Part shown: positions 46,550 to 54,604 of the stretch, piece by piece
Layout of the letters: every line of letters begins with the position of its first letter
Position numbering within the stretch: the stretch's first letter is position 1
Assembly (NCBI RefSeq): GCF_003570905.1
Contig: NZ_QXJM01000027.1
Span: 1 to 64,000 of the forward strand
Source: Cohnella faecalis
GTDB lineage: Bacteria; Bacillota; Bacilli; Paenibacillales; Paenibacillaceae
DNA length: 64,000 nucleotides
Reading direction: 5' to 3'
Translations under genes and position numbers: made by a program
Notes under the pieces: model-generated
The model's input: only the letters and a program-made list of their open reading frames with translations
What the model was told of the DNA's origin: nothing
The model's database searches: none

Positions 46550-47317
46550 ATGCAACGGTATTTTGTTTCGCCGGAGCAGATAACCGACAATACGGTTACG
46601 CTCGAAGGCGACGACGCCCGTCATTTGGCGCAAGTAATGCGCTCGAAGGCTGGGGATCGCTTCATTGCGTGCGACGGCAGCGGACGGGATGTTTTGGCCG
46701 TTATCGTATCCGTCGACAAACAGGCGGTTGAAGCGGCAATCGAAGAGACGCTGCCTGTAACCTCAGAGATGGGGTGGCGGATTACCGTCGCGCAAAGCTT
46801 GCCCAAAGGGGACAAGCTGGAGACGGTCATTCAGAAAGGAACGGAAGCGGGAGCCGCCGCGTTCCTGCCGTTCGTATCCAAGCGAACGGTCGTTCAATAC
46901 GATGAGCGTAAGGAAGCGAAGCGGATCGACCGATGGCGGAAGATCGCTAAGGAAGCCGCCGAGCAGAGCCATCGAAGCGTCGTGCCGGAGATTCATCCGG
47001 TATGCTCGTGGAAACAGCTCATTAAGCAATTGAGCGGCTACGACCTGGTATTGTTATGCTATGAGGAAGAAGGACGCCGAGGAGCCGGACTGCGCGAGGT
47101 GCTGGGAAGCTTCCGGTCGGAATTGTCCGGCAAAAGCGATCCAAGCATTCTGGTGGTTATAGGACCGGAAGGCGGATTCGCCCCAGAGGAAGCGGAGGAA
47201 GCGGCTGCGGCGGGAGCCCGGACCGTTGGCCTTGGACGTCGAATACTTCGAACGGAAACGGCGGCTTTATTCGCTCTGGCGTGTCTCGCTTATGAAGCAG
47301 GAGAGTTGGGAGGTTAG
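46550..47317 (+). CDS. rsmE: 16S rRNA m3U1498 methyltransferase
   Basis: RsmE methylates U1498 of 16S rRNA. The 255 residues have the N-terminal PUA-like domain (LEGDDARHLAQVMRSKAGD) and a SPOUT knotted domain with VVIGPEGGFAPEEAEEA and LGRRILRTETAAL. ATG 46550 has GCGGGAGGCTTG upstream. Corresponds to yqeU in B. subtilis. Confidence 0.96.
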   Translation: MQRYFVSPEQITDNTVTLEGDDARHLAQVMRSKAGDRFIACDGSGRDVLAVIVSVDKQAVEAAIEETLPVTSEMGWRITVAQSLPKGDKLETVIQKGTEAGAAAFLPFVSKRTVVQYDERKEAKRIDRWRKIAKEAAEQSHRSVVPEIHPVCSWKQLIKQLSGYDLVLLCYEEEGRRGAGLREVLGSFRSELSGKSDPSILVVIGPEGGFAPEEAEEAAAAGARTVGLGRRILRTETAALFALACLAYEAGELGG

Positions 47318-47322
47318 TGCCG

Positions 47323-48672
47323 ATGCCTAGCGTGGCATTTTATACATTGGGCTGCAAAGTAAACTTCTACGATACGGAAGCGATGTGGCAGCTGTTCAAA
47401 AACGAAGGCTATGAGCAAGTCGATTTCGAAACGACAACGGCCGACGTGTATGTTATCAACACTTGCACGGTTACGAATACCGGCGATAAAAAAAGCAGGC
47501 AAATCATTCGCCGTGCGGTTCGACGCAATCCGGAAGCGGTCGTGGCCGTAACCGGTTGTTACGCTCAGACATCGCCGGCTGAAATTATGGCGATTCCAGG
47601 CGTCGACCTCGTTATCGGAACGCAGGATCGCGAAAATCTGATGACGCATATTAACGGCGTGCAACAAAACCGCGAGCCGGTTAACGCCGTCCGCAACATT
47701 ATGAAAACCCGCGAGTTTGAAGAGCTCGACGTACCGGATTTTACGGAGCGGACTCGCGCGTTTCTTAAGATCCAGGAAGGCTGCAACAATTTTTGCACGT
47801 TCTGCATTATCCCTTGGTCGCGCGGCCTTTCGCGGAGCCGCAAGCCGGAAAGCGTCTTGAACCAGGCTCGCGCGCTCGTCGCCTCCGGCTACAAGGAAAT
47901 CGTGCTAACCGGCATTCATACGGGCGGGTACGGAGACGATCTGGAAAATTATCGTCTGGCGAATCTGCTTGAGGATCTTGACCGGATCGAAGGGCTGGAG
48001 CGTATTCGCATTAGTTCTATCGAAGCCAGCCAGATCGATGACGACATGATACGCGTGCTGAAAAAGTCGCCGAAAATGTGCCGTCATTTGCACATTCCGC
48101 TGCAAGCGGGAGACGACGCTATCCTCAAGCGTATGCGACGCAAATATACGACCGCCGAATTCGCGGAAAAAATCGACCGCATCAAGGCAGCAATGCCGGG
48201 CGTCGCGATTACGACCGACGTTATCGTCGGTTTTCCCGGCGAGACGGATGAGCAGTTCGAGAACGGGTATCGGTTCATGGAGCAAATCGGATTTTCCGAG
48301 ATGCACGTTTTCCCTTATTCGAAAAGAACAGGAACCCCTGCTGCCCGGATGGACGAGCAAGTGGACGAGGAATTGAAGCACGAGCGGGTTCATAAGCTTA
48401 TCGATTTGTCCGAACGGATGCAAGCCGAATACGGTGCGACATGGGTAGGCAAAGTGCTTGATGTCATCCCCGAACGCGAAGCGAAGGGCGAGGAAGGCAA
48501 GGGCGTACTGTCCGGACATACCGACAATTATTTGCATGTCGTTTTCAAGGGGGATTCTGCGCTGATCGGAGAGCTGTGCCGAGTGCGCGTTACGGATTCC
48601 GGAGTGAACGAATGTACAGGGGAGCTGCTGGAAGTGCTAAGTCCGGCACGGTTGCTGGCCTCAAACGCTTAA
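47323..48672 (+). CDS. mtaB: tRNA t6A37 methylthiotransferase MtaB
   Basis: MtaB turns t6A37 into ms2t6A in tRNA. The 449 residues show the UPF0004 domain with LGCKVNFYDTEAMW and NTCTVTNTGDKKSRQ, the radical SAM cluster CNNFCTFCIIPWSRG, and a C-terminal TRAM domain. ATG 47323 has GGGAGG nine bases upstream and follows rsmE by five bases. Corresponds to yqeV, end of the B. subtilis synteny block. Confidence 0.96.
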   Translation: MPSVAFYTLGCKVNFYDTEAMWQLFKNEGYEQVDFETTTADVYVINTCTVTNTGDKKSRQIIRRAVRRNPEAVVAVTGCYAQTSPAEIMAIPGVDLVIGTQDRENLMTHINGVQQNREPVNAVRNIMKTREFEELDVPDFTERTRAFLKIQEGCNNFCTFCIIPWSRGLSRSRKPESVLNQARALVASGYKEIVLTGIHTGGYGDDLENYRLANLLEDLDRIEGLERIRISSIEASQIDDDMIRVLKKSPKMCRHLHIPLQAGDDAILKRMRRKYTTAEFAEKIDRIKAAMPGVAITTDVIVGFPGETDEQFENGYRFMEQIGFSEMHVFPYSKRTGTPAARMDEQVDEELKHERVHKLIDLSERMQAEYGATWVGKVLDVIPEREAKGEEGKGVLSGHTDNYLHVVFKGDSALIGELCRVRVTDSGVNECTGELLEVLSPARLLASNA

Positions 48673-48685
48673 TACGCTGAATCGA

Positions 48686-48717
48686 AGATTTCACCCGCAT
48701 GCGGGTGAAATCTTTTT
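48686..48717 (+). terminator. Terminator after mtaB
   Basis: AGATTTCACCCGC pairs with GCGGGTGAAATCT with a minimal loop, then T5. Nearly perfect 13-bp stem. Confidence 0.93.
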
Positions 48718-48776
48718 CTGCTTCATGTTTCGTGGGGTCGAGTTTGGCTAATTCGAACAGGAGAGAGGAACTGAAG

Positions 48777-49223
48777 ATGAAGGAAATATCGGCAGGCGGA
48801 GTCGTTTATCGAAAAGAGAACGGGGCAATCGAAATCCAATTGATACAAGACCGATTCGGCAAGATGACGCTTGCCAAAGGAAAAATGGAGCCGGGTGAGA
48901 CGATCGAGCAAACGGCTCTTCGCGAGATCGAGGAAGAGACGGGGATCGTAGGAGCCATCGTAGATACGTTGTCCGTCATTGCCTATCAATACGAAGCGAA
49001 AGGGCGGGGCACGATACATAAAGAAGTGCATTATTTCCTCGTCGAAGCTACCGAAGGCCGTCTCCAAGCCCAAGTTGAGGAAATAACCGGCGTCGGTTGG
49101 TATTCCCCGGAGGAGGCATGGCGTCTGCAGCTTTTATCCGGATACGACAATAATGATGAAATTGTCCGCAGTGGATTGCGCAAGCTAGGGACCGAGGTGG
49201 AGCCGAATGCCCGAAGCAGTTAA
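48777..49223 (+). CDS. NUDIX hydrolase
   Basis: A 148-residue NUDIX protein. The Nudix box is GKMEPGETIEQTALREIEEETGI at about 38-60 (pattern GX5EX7REXXEEXG, all catalytic glutamates present). The rest resembles diadenosine polyphosphate or 8-oxo-dGTP hydrolases. ATG 48777 has GGAGAGAGGAAC upstream. Its end overlaps the DeoC-like gene by 17 bases, so the two are co-translated. The substrate is unknown. Confidence 0.93.
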   Translation: MKEISAGGVVYRKENGAIEIQLIQDRFGKMTLAKGKMEPGETIEQTALREIEEETGIVGAIVDTLSVIAYQYEAKGRGTIHKEVHYFLVEATEGRLQAQVEEITGVGWYSPEEAWRLQLLSGYDNNDEIVRSGLRKLGTEVEPNARSS

Positions 49224-49998
49224 TACAGCAAAGCGGATAACCCCATCCGACGCAAGAGAGACGGAGATCGAAAATTGCCCGAACGACGATCCCTCGATCC
49301 TGGAATATCGGTTTCCGATTTGGGTTCCGGGAACCCGCACGGCGGCGTTTATCGATTACACATTCCTTCGTCCTGAGGCGAATGCAAGAGATATTGCGGT
49401 TATTTGCGCGGAAGCGAAGGAGTATGGCTTCCATAGCGTTTGCGTCAGCAGCGGATGGGTCCGATTAACGAGGGAAAAGCTGAGCGGTTCGCCTGTGAAA
49501 GTGTCCGCTGTCGTCGGGTTTCCTCTTGGCGCGGTAGCTACTCGTTCCAAGGCGTTCGAAGCAGCTGCGGCGTTGGAGGATGGAGCGTCGGAGATCAGCA
49601 TGGTTATATCGATCGGCAAATTGATTGATGGCGAGCACGAAGCCGTAGAACGCGATATTGGCGCGGTCGTTCAAGCCGTGCAAGGCGGAGCTTTGATCAA
49701 AGTTATTTTGGAAACGGCATCCTTGACCGACGGGCAAAAGGCAGAGGGCTGTCGAATCGCCGAGGCGGCAGGCGCGGACTTCGTCCAGACGTCTACCGGA
49801 TTCGGTCGGGGCGGCGCTACGGTTGCCGACATTCGGTTAATGCGGGCTGCGGTTTCCCCTATGATGGGAATTAAAGCCTCGGGCGGCATTCGCAACCTCG
49901 CATCGGCCCAAGCGCTTCTTTCGGCTGGCGCACAAAGAATCGGCTCCAGCTCCGGTGTCGAGATCGTCAATCGGTTAGAAAGTTCAACCGATGCATAG
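49207..49998 (+). CDS. DeoC-family aldolase homologue with altered catalytic residues
   Basis: Clear deoxyribose-phosphate aldolase homology over about 220 residues: FIDYTFLRP, SVCVSSGWV, VVGFPLGA, KVILET, GADFVQTSTGF, GIKASGGIR, IGSSSG. But the Schiff-base lysine of GADFVKTSTG is Gln194 (CAG), and the active-site aspartate of EIDMVIN is Ser131, with Asn also changed to Ser135. Lys223 remains. About 45 extra residues precede the domain. The frame is intact and conserved motifs remain, so it looks selected, not decayed. A non-aldolase or binding role is inferred. It overlaps the NUDIX gene by 17 bases; a terminator follows. Confidence 0.85.
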   Translation: MPEAVNTAKRITPSDARETEIENCPNDDPSILEYRFPIWVPGTRTAAFIDYTFLRPEANARDIAVICAEAKEYGFHSVCVSSGWVRLTREKLSGSPVKVSAVVGFPLGAVATRSKAFEAAAALEDGASEISMVISIGKLIDGEHEAVERDIGAVVQAVQGGALIKVILETASLTDGQKAEGCRIAEAAGADFVQTSTGFGRGGATVADIRLMRAAVSPMMGIKASGGIRNLASAQALLSAGAQRIGSSSGVEIVNRLESSTDA

Positions 49999-50010
49999 GG
50001 TTATTATCGG

Positions 50011-50045
50011 AAAAACCGTATGTCGGTGGGACATTCGGTTTTTTC
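50011..50045 (+). terminator. Terminator after the DeoC-like gene
   Basis: AAAAACCG and ATGTC pair with GACAT and CGGTTTTTT. Strong stem with a T run. Confidence 0.88.
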
Positions 50046-50096
50046 GTTCATGAGGGTGCGTGAAAAAACCTCCCCCCTTTTCCTCCTTAGTACGAT

Positions 50097-50174
50097 ATCC
50101 CCTTCGCTCAGGATCGCGCCCAACCCCCGCAAACCCCGCAAACCCCGCAAACCCCGCAAACCCCGCAAACCCCG
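50097..50174. repeat. Half-copy of the 10275 palindrome followed by 9-bp tandem repeats
   Basis: 50097-50113 repeats 17 bases of the arm at 10278 (ATCCCCTTCGCTCAGGA). After eight bases, the unit GCAAACCCC repeats about five times from 50121 to 50174, with an edge variant. The 279-base gap 49999-50277 holds only this and the terminator. Confidence 0.82.
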
Positions 50175-50277
50175 TGAACTCGATAGTTTTGATATTAGAA
50201 CAGTAATAAACGCTTTTCAATTAAGTAGACCACATCAAATAGAGTGAGAGCGATAGCGATGGAGATATGCCAAAAAG

Positions 50278-51207
50278 CTAGCTGGCTCTAGCGGAACGAA
50301 GAGTGGAAGGACGAGAGCTTCGAGATGAGCGCCCGGACGAGGAACGGGTTAGTAGCGGATATGTAATTGTCGGTGTAATGGCGCAAATACGAATAAGCTC
50401 CAGGAATAAAGGTTGATCTTGTCGGTTCCACATGTAGCAAAACTGATCAAGATAAGCGTCCAAGTGCTTGGGACCGATCCCGTTAAACGTATCAGCCAGC
50501 CAATGTTCGACTTTACTTGCAATGTCTAGAAGTATGTAATTACGCTTTTGTCGATCGAAACGATAGGAAACGATCGCTTGGTGCTCGAATTCAGGGTCGA
50601 CATACCTGTCAAGGAATGGAGCCGGCGATGGTCGGGAAAATCGGCTTTCGGGAAGCTTCTCGGGTTGCTTCTTAATGATTATGCGAGTAATTTTACCAGT
50701 CTCCGACTCCGAAGAGCCGATGAATAAGGGCTGCTCGTGCGCATCCCAATCGCGAGAGCCGCTGAATCTTTGCCCGTACACGGCGTCCGTAATACGAACA
50801 ATTCCGCTTAGCCGTTCTCTGGATTCAACGTCGCTCATAGCGAAACGAATTTTGTGATACATAAGCCATCCTGTTTTGTAAGTGACGCCGATAACGTTGG
50901 AAAGCTGAACGGCATTGACGCTATCCGGTCTCGAAAGAAGAAAAATAGCTTGAAACCAGACGCGAAGAGGCGTGCGGCTTCCCTCTAATATAGTGCCCTT
51001 TTGAAGAGAGGTCTGCGTGCGGCAAGCTTTGCACTCGTAAAGGGGCATTCTTCTTGTAGTAATGACATAAGCGAAGCGATGGGCGCAGCTGGGGCAACGA
51101 AAGCCGTCCGGCCATTTGGAGGCGAAAAGCAGCTTCACGCACTCCTGCTCGTCGTTAAATAGCTCACGGACTCTATCAAAAGAAATATCCTCCGAGGACA
51201 CGCACAT
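50278..51207 (-). CDS. IS1595-type transposase homologue, probably inactive or domesticated
   Basis: 309 residues. The N-terminal zinc ribbon (CPSC...CKAC) and the FRxxWxxxF-like helix (TPLRVWFQAIFLLS) with GVTYKTGWLMYHKIR are typical of IS1595 transposases. The catalytic region is degraded: the DE of the first motif reads ITDAVYG, the TDG motif is not visible, though KHLDAYLDQFCYMWNR remains. A Ser/Arg-rich tail ends it. ATG 51207 has AGAGGTGG nine bases upstream. No terminal repeats or target duplication were found. Confidence 0.78.
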   Translation of the reverse strand: MCVSSEDISFDRVRELFNDEQECVKLLFASKWPDGFRCPSCAHRFAYVITTRRMPLYECKACRTQTSLQKGTILEGSRTPLRVWFQAIFLLSRPDSVNAVQLSNVIGVTYKTGWLMYHKIRFAMSDVESRERLSGIVRITDAVYGQRFSGSRDWDAHEQPLFIGSSESETGKITRIIIKKQPEKLPESRFSRPSPAPFLDRYVDPEFEHQAIVSYRFDRQKRNYILLDIASKVEHWLADTFNGIGPKHLDAYLDQFCYMWNRQDQPLFLELIRICAITPTITYPLLTRSSSGRSSRSSRPSTLRSARAS

Positions 51208-51562
51208 CGAATTCAGCCACCTCTTCGCACACATGATATCTTATACCGCTATGTACATTTTACCAAACGTATGTTCGTATTTCAATATTAAAAATGATAT
51301 CGATTTATTAGAAAAAAATTTCCAGAAGCGAGGGTCAAATATGAAAATAAGCCTTTTCTGAGCGGACGGGATATCGTTATAAGTGGAAAAAGCGAGGCCA
51401 TGAGAGAGAGGGAGTTTCGGCGCATCGAACGGCGGGCATACAAATTTACCTGAGCCGATGGGATATTGAAACGCGGTAGAAAGCTGCAAGAGTTGGCGGA
51501 CTTGAGCGTACTCGGGTTATAATCAGATATGTTGTAATTATCCGAAAGGCGTGATCAAACGC
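51208..51562. promoter_or_regulatory. 355-base gap with probable divergent promoters
   Basis: The part 51235-51360 is AT-rich, unlike its surroundings. TATAAT at 51518-51523 with TTGGCG 19 bases before serves the methyltransferase. No gene was recognised. Confidence 0.45.
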
Positions 51563-52942
51563 ATGGCGAATCAAGCCCGCGCGGTGTTAAGCCGTTCCCG
51601 GCGGCCCCGCTTGGAGCAGGGGCATCCCTGGATTTATGCGAACGAAATCGAGAAATGGGAGGGCGAGCCGCCCGAGGGAGGACTCGTTCAGGTCGTCGAC
51701 CATAAAGGAAAGTTTTTGGCAACAGGTTATGCGAATCCGGTCTCGCAAATTACGGTTCGCGTCGTCGCCTATAGCCCGCTGGAAGAAATGAACGGAGTCT
51801 TTTTTCGGGAAAGGTTCGAGCGTTGCGCGGCTCATCGGGCGCGTTTCGTCAGCGACCATCTTTCGTGCAGGCTCGTTTATGGAGAAGCCGATTTTTTGCC
51901 GGGACTGGTTGTCGACCGATTTTCCGATATTCTGGTCGTGCAGGTGCTTTCCTTGGGCATGGAAAAAGCAAGGGACGCCTGGCTGCCCGCGCTAATTGAC
52001 GTTTTTTCCCCAAAAGGCATTTACGAACGAAGCGACGTGGGCGTCCGCGCGCTCGAAGGGCTTGAGGAGAGAACGGGCGTTTTGTACGGGGATTGTCCGC
52101 GCTATACGGAGATCGAGGAAAACGGACTTAAAATCGAAGTCGACATCGAGGGAGGGCAAAAAACGGGCTACTTTTTCGATCAGCGTGAAAACCGCGCCTC
52201 CATCGCGCCGTTAATGAAGGGATGGGGTGCAAGAAGCGGCATTTTGCTGCAGGAGCGGGCAGCCGATGACGGCCAACTGCAGTCGGTACCGGTCAACAAA
52301 AGCGGAAATGTCGTTACCTATCCTTATTGGGACGGGGCGACTGTGCTGGAATGCTTTGCTCACACGGGCAGCTTCACGCTTCATGCTTGCAAATACGGAG
52401 CGAAAAAGGTGACCTGTCTCGATATTTCGCAGCATGCGGTCGGTACGGCGAAGCGCAACGTTGACAGCAATGGATTCGGAGATCGGGTCGAATTCGAAGT
52501 GGCGGACGCTTTCGAATATTTGCGCCGCCAGGTGGCGGGCCGGGAGGAGCGAACCGCTCGCGGCGCCGGGCAGAAAACGGACACGTCCAAGCCGTTGACC
52601 GGGGATGGACGGACATGGGACGTTATTATTCTGGATCCTCCGGCTTTCGCCAAGACGAAACGAGCGGTGCCAAGCGCGTGCAGAGGGTATAAGGATATTA
52701 ATTTGCAGGCGATGAAGCTTCTGAATGAGGGAGGATATCTCGTCACGGCGAGCTGCTCCTATCACGTTAGACCGGAGCTGTTTCTCGAAACGATCCAGGA
52801 AGCCGCCGTCGATGCCGGAAAAATATTGCGCAGGGTCGAATGGAACGGCGCGGGAAAAGACCATCCTCAGCTCGCTGGAGTCGAGGAAGGGCATTACCTT
52901 AAATTCGGTATTTTCGAAGTGAGGACGAAGCGGGAGTTATAA
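51563..52942 (+). CDS. RlmI-like class I rRNA methyltransferase
   Basis: About 459 residues with a PUA-like N-terminal domain (SRRPRLEQGHPWIYANEIEKWEG), the linker GQKTGYFFDQRENR and a SAM domain (VLECFAHTGSFTLHACKYGAKKVTCLDIS, DVIILDPPAFAK, SCSYHV). It probably methylates a 23S rRNA cytosine, as RlmI. Two insertions are unusual: about 35 residues after IAPLMKG, and about 20 in the loop before DVIILDPP. ATG 51563 is chosen; GTG 51551 sits on its own ribosome-binding site. Confidence 0.9.
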   Translation: MANQARAVLSRSRRPRLEQGHPWIYANEIEKWEGEPPEGGLVQVVDHKGKFLATGYANPVSQITVRVVAYSPLEEMNGVFFRERFERCAAHRARFVSDHLSCRLVYGEADFLPGLVVDRFSDILVVQVLSLGMEKARDAWLPALIDVFSPKGIYERSDVGVRALEGLEERTGVLYGDCPRYTEIEENGLKIEVDIEGGQKTGYFFDQRENRASIAPLMKGWGARSGILLQERAADDGQLQSVPVNKSGNVVTYPYWDGATVLECFAHTGSFTLHACKYGAKKVTCLDISQHAVGTAKRNVDSNGFGDRVEFEVADAFEYLRRQVAGREERTARGAGQKTDTSKPLTGDGRTWDVIILDPPAFAKTKRAVPSACRGYKDINLQAMKLLNEGGYLVTASCSYHVRPELFLETIQEAAVDAGKILRRVEWNGAGKDHPQLAGVEEGHYLKFGIFEVRTKREL

Positions 52943-52983
52943 AAGATAAAGAAATCATCAAGCTGCTTTCGCGCGGCTCACGG

Positions 52984-53026
52984 CATGTCTATTCCGTTCC
53001 TGAGAGGACGGAAGGACATGTCTTTT
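52984..53026 (+). terminator. Terminator between methyltransferase and transporter genes
   Basis: CATGTC 52984-52989 pairs with GACATG 53015-53020, with an inner CCGT/ACGG stem, then T5. It lies between two convergent genes. Confidence 0.8.
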
Positions 53027-53027
53027 T

Positions 53028-54023
53028 CTATGTGCGGGGAGAAGCGGGCTCGGCTAATACAGAACGCCCGAACAGATAAGCGATCGGGAGGGCGGCAACC
53101 GAAGAGACGACGTTGAAAAGTGTTTGGGCATGGGCGATCTGGGCCGAGAGGTCGCTTGGAGCAAGGGCGGCGGCTGCGGAATGCAGGAGCGGGATGAGAG
53201 GGAGGAAGAGCAGCGCGCCGACGCCGTTGATCCCAAGCTGTGACAAAGCTACGAAACGTCCGCCCCTCCCGCCGCCGAGGGAGGCTACGAGTCCGGTGAA
53301 GCACGTGCCTACATTGGCGCCCAGCACGATGGCGATGCCGGCTTCGGGCGGCAAAGCACCGGCGCCTGCCAGGCTCATCGCCATGCCTATGACGGCGGCG
53401 CTGGAGTGAATCGCTGCCGCAAGCGCCGCGCCTCCAAGCAACCCCCAGATGGCGTTTTTTTCCGCATGGTTTAACAGGAGGTTGAAGTAGCCGTTTTCCC
53501 GAAGCAATGGAGCCATTCGCTGCAGGATGCCAAATCCGATGAATAGCAGACCGAGCCCGGCCGCAGCGACCGAACCGTATCGGATGTACAATATTCCGCC
53601 CGCGGGCTTGCCGCGATCGGAACGGGAAACTCGCAATTCGTGCCCAACCGCCGTCAGCATCCAAGCGGCAATGGCAAGGAGGACAAGCGGGCCTCCAAAG
53701 CGGTGAAACTGAAGGCTCATAAGTTCCGTTGTCAGGCACGTGCCGACGTTCGTCCCTAGCAGAATGCCAAAGCTGCGCGATAGAGTCATCCAGCCCGCGT
53801 TGACGAAGCCGATCGTCAGGACGGTAACGGCTGTGCTGCTCTGAAGAAGCGCCGATGCCGCCGTTCCGAACAGAAAGCCGCGAAATGGGGTGGAGGTTGC
53901 GCGAGACATCCATGAGGAAAGCCGGTTGCCCGCCCAGCTTTTCAGCGCGAATTCCGTCAGCTTCATTCCAAGCAGCAGCAATGCGAAGCCGGCTACGGAA
54001 AACCAAAGAAGGCTTGCCCACAT
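53028..54023 (-). CDS. Na+/phosphate cotransporter family protein (NptA/YjbB-like)
   Basis: 331 residues with two inverted halves. Each half carries the QSS motif (LLQSSTAVTVLTIGF and IHSSAAVIGMAMS) and the GTNVGTC motif (LLGTNVGTCLTTE and LGANVGTCFTG). About nine spans. Probably moves sodium and phosphate, though some relatives serve other anions. No PhoU-like tail. ATG 54023 has AAGGAGGGGGTTAC upstream. Confidence 0.92.
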   Translation of the reverse strand: MWASLLWFSVAGFALLLLGMKLTEFALKSWAGNRLSSWMSRATSTPFRGFLFGTAASALLQSSTAVTVLTIGFVNAGWMTLSRSFGILLGTNVGTCLTTELMSLQFHRFGGPLVLLAIAAWMLTAVGHELRVSRSDRGKPAGGILYIRYGSVAAAGLGLLFIGFGILQRMAPLLRENGYFNLLLNHAEKNAIWGLLGGAALAAAIHSSAAVIGMAMSLAGAGALPPEAGIAIVLGANVGTCFTGLVASLGGGRGGRFVALSQLGINGVGALLFLPLIPLLHSAAAALAPSDLSAQIAHAQTLFNVVSSVAALPIAYLFGRSVLAEPASPRT

Positions 54024-54227
54024 CGTAACCCCCTCCTTGCCGCTCTATTTTCATGATTTAATTGCCCTCTTTGTTAACCTATGTTGGACATGGACAGGTC
54101 ATGATTAAATGAAATGTTAGCTAAATGTTAGGAAATGAAATTGCCCATGCAACGCGTTCCCCCGAACTTCCTTAACATCGATAAGCTACACTTGGACTAA
54201 TTTAAGTTACGGACGGGGGAAGCGGTT

Positions 54228-54449
54228 ATGGTGTATGACATCATCATGTTCGGAAAAAGAGCGGTGCCGCTTGACAATCGCGCAAAAAAAGAGGGAAGCA
54301 GACAGCGGCTGAACGAGCGGGTGCACGAGCTGGCGGACGATTTGGAATTCCGGCGCCGTTGGAAGCGGGTAAACAGCATCGAGCTATGGTCGGATGCGGC
54401 TATCTTCCGTTTGAATGACGGAAGCAAATGGTATCTGAACATCGGATAA
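54228..54449 (+). CDS. Small protein of unknown function, 73 residues
   Basis: Family not recognised. Basic first half (FGKRAVPLDNRAKKEGSRQR), then an amphipathic helix and a short beta end (AAIFRLNDGSKWYLNIG). ATG 54228 has ACGGGGGAAGCGG upstream. It stands alone, with a terminator after it. The codon pattern looks like that of neighbours. Confidence 0.65.
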   Translation: MVYDIIMFGKRAVPLDNRAKKEGSRQRLNERVHELADDLEFRRRWKRVNSIELWSDAAIFRLNDGSKWYLNIG

Positions 54450-54471
54450 GGATCAAATGGACTTACGTCAA

Positions 54472-54494
54472 CGGGCCCGAGGGTCCGTTTTTTG
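54472..54494 (+). terminator. Terminator before addB
   Basis: ACGGGCCC pairs with GGGTCCGT around GA, then TTTTT. It separates the small gene from addB. Confidence 0.85.
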
Positions 54495-54604
54495 CATTCT
54501 AATGGATATTGGATGCTTTTGGCTGACGGCGAACGTCTGTGCGTGTGCTGCGCCCTTATGGTACAATGGCGAAAGAGAAAGGGTCGTCAGGGAGGGAACG
54601 AATA

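Noticed and set aside
50020..50247. Open frame over the 9-bp repeats coding for repeated KPR
   Set aside because: Derived from the repeat period and overlaps a terminator; no start signal.
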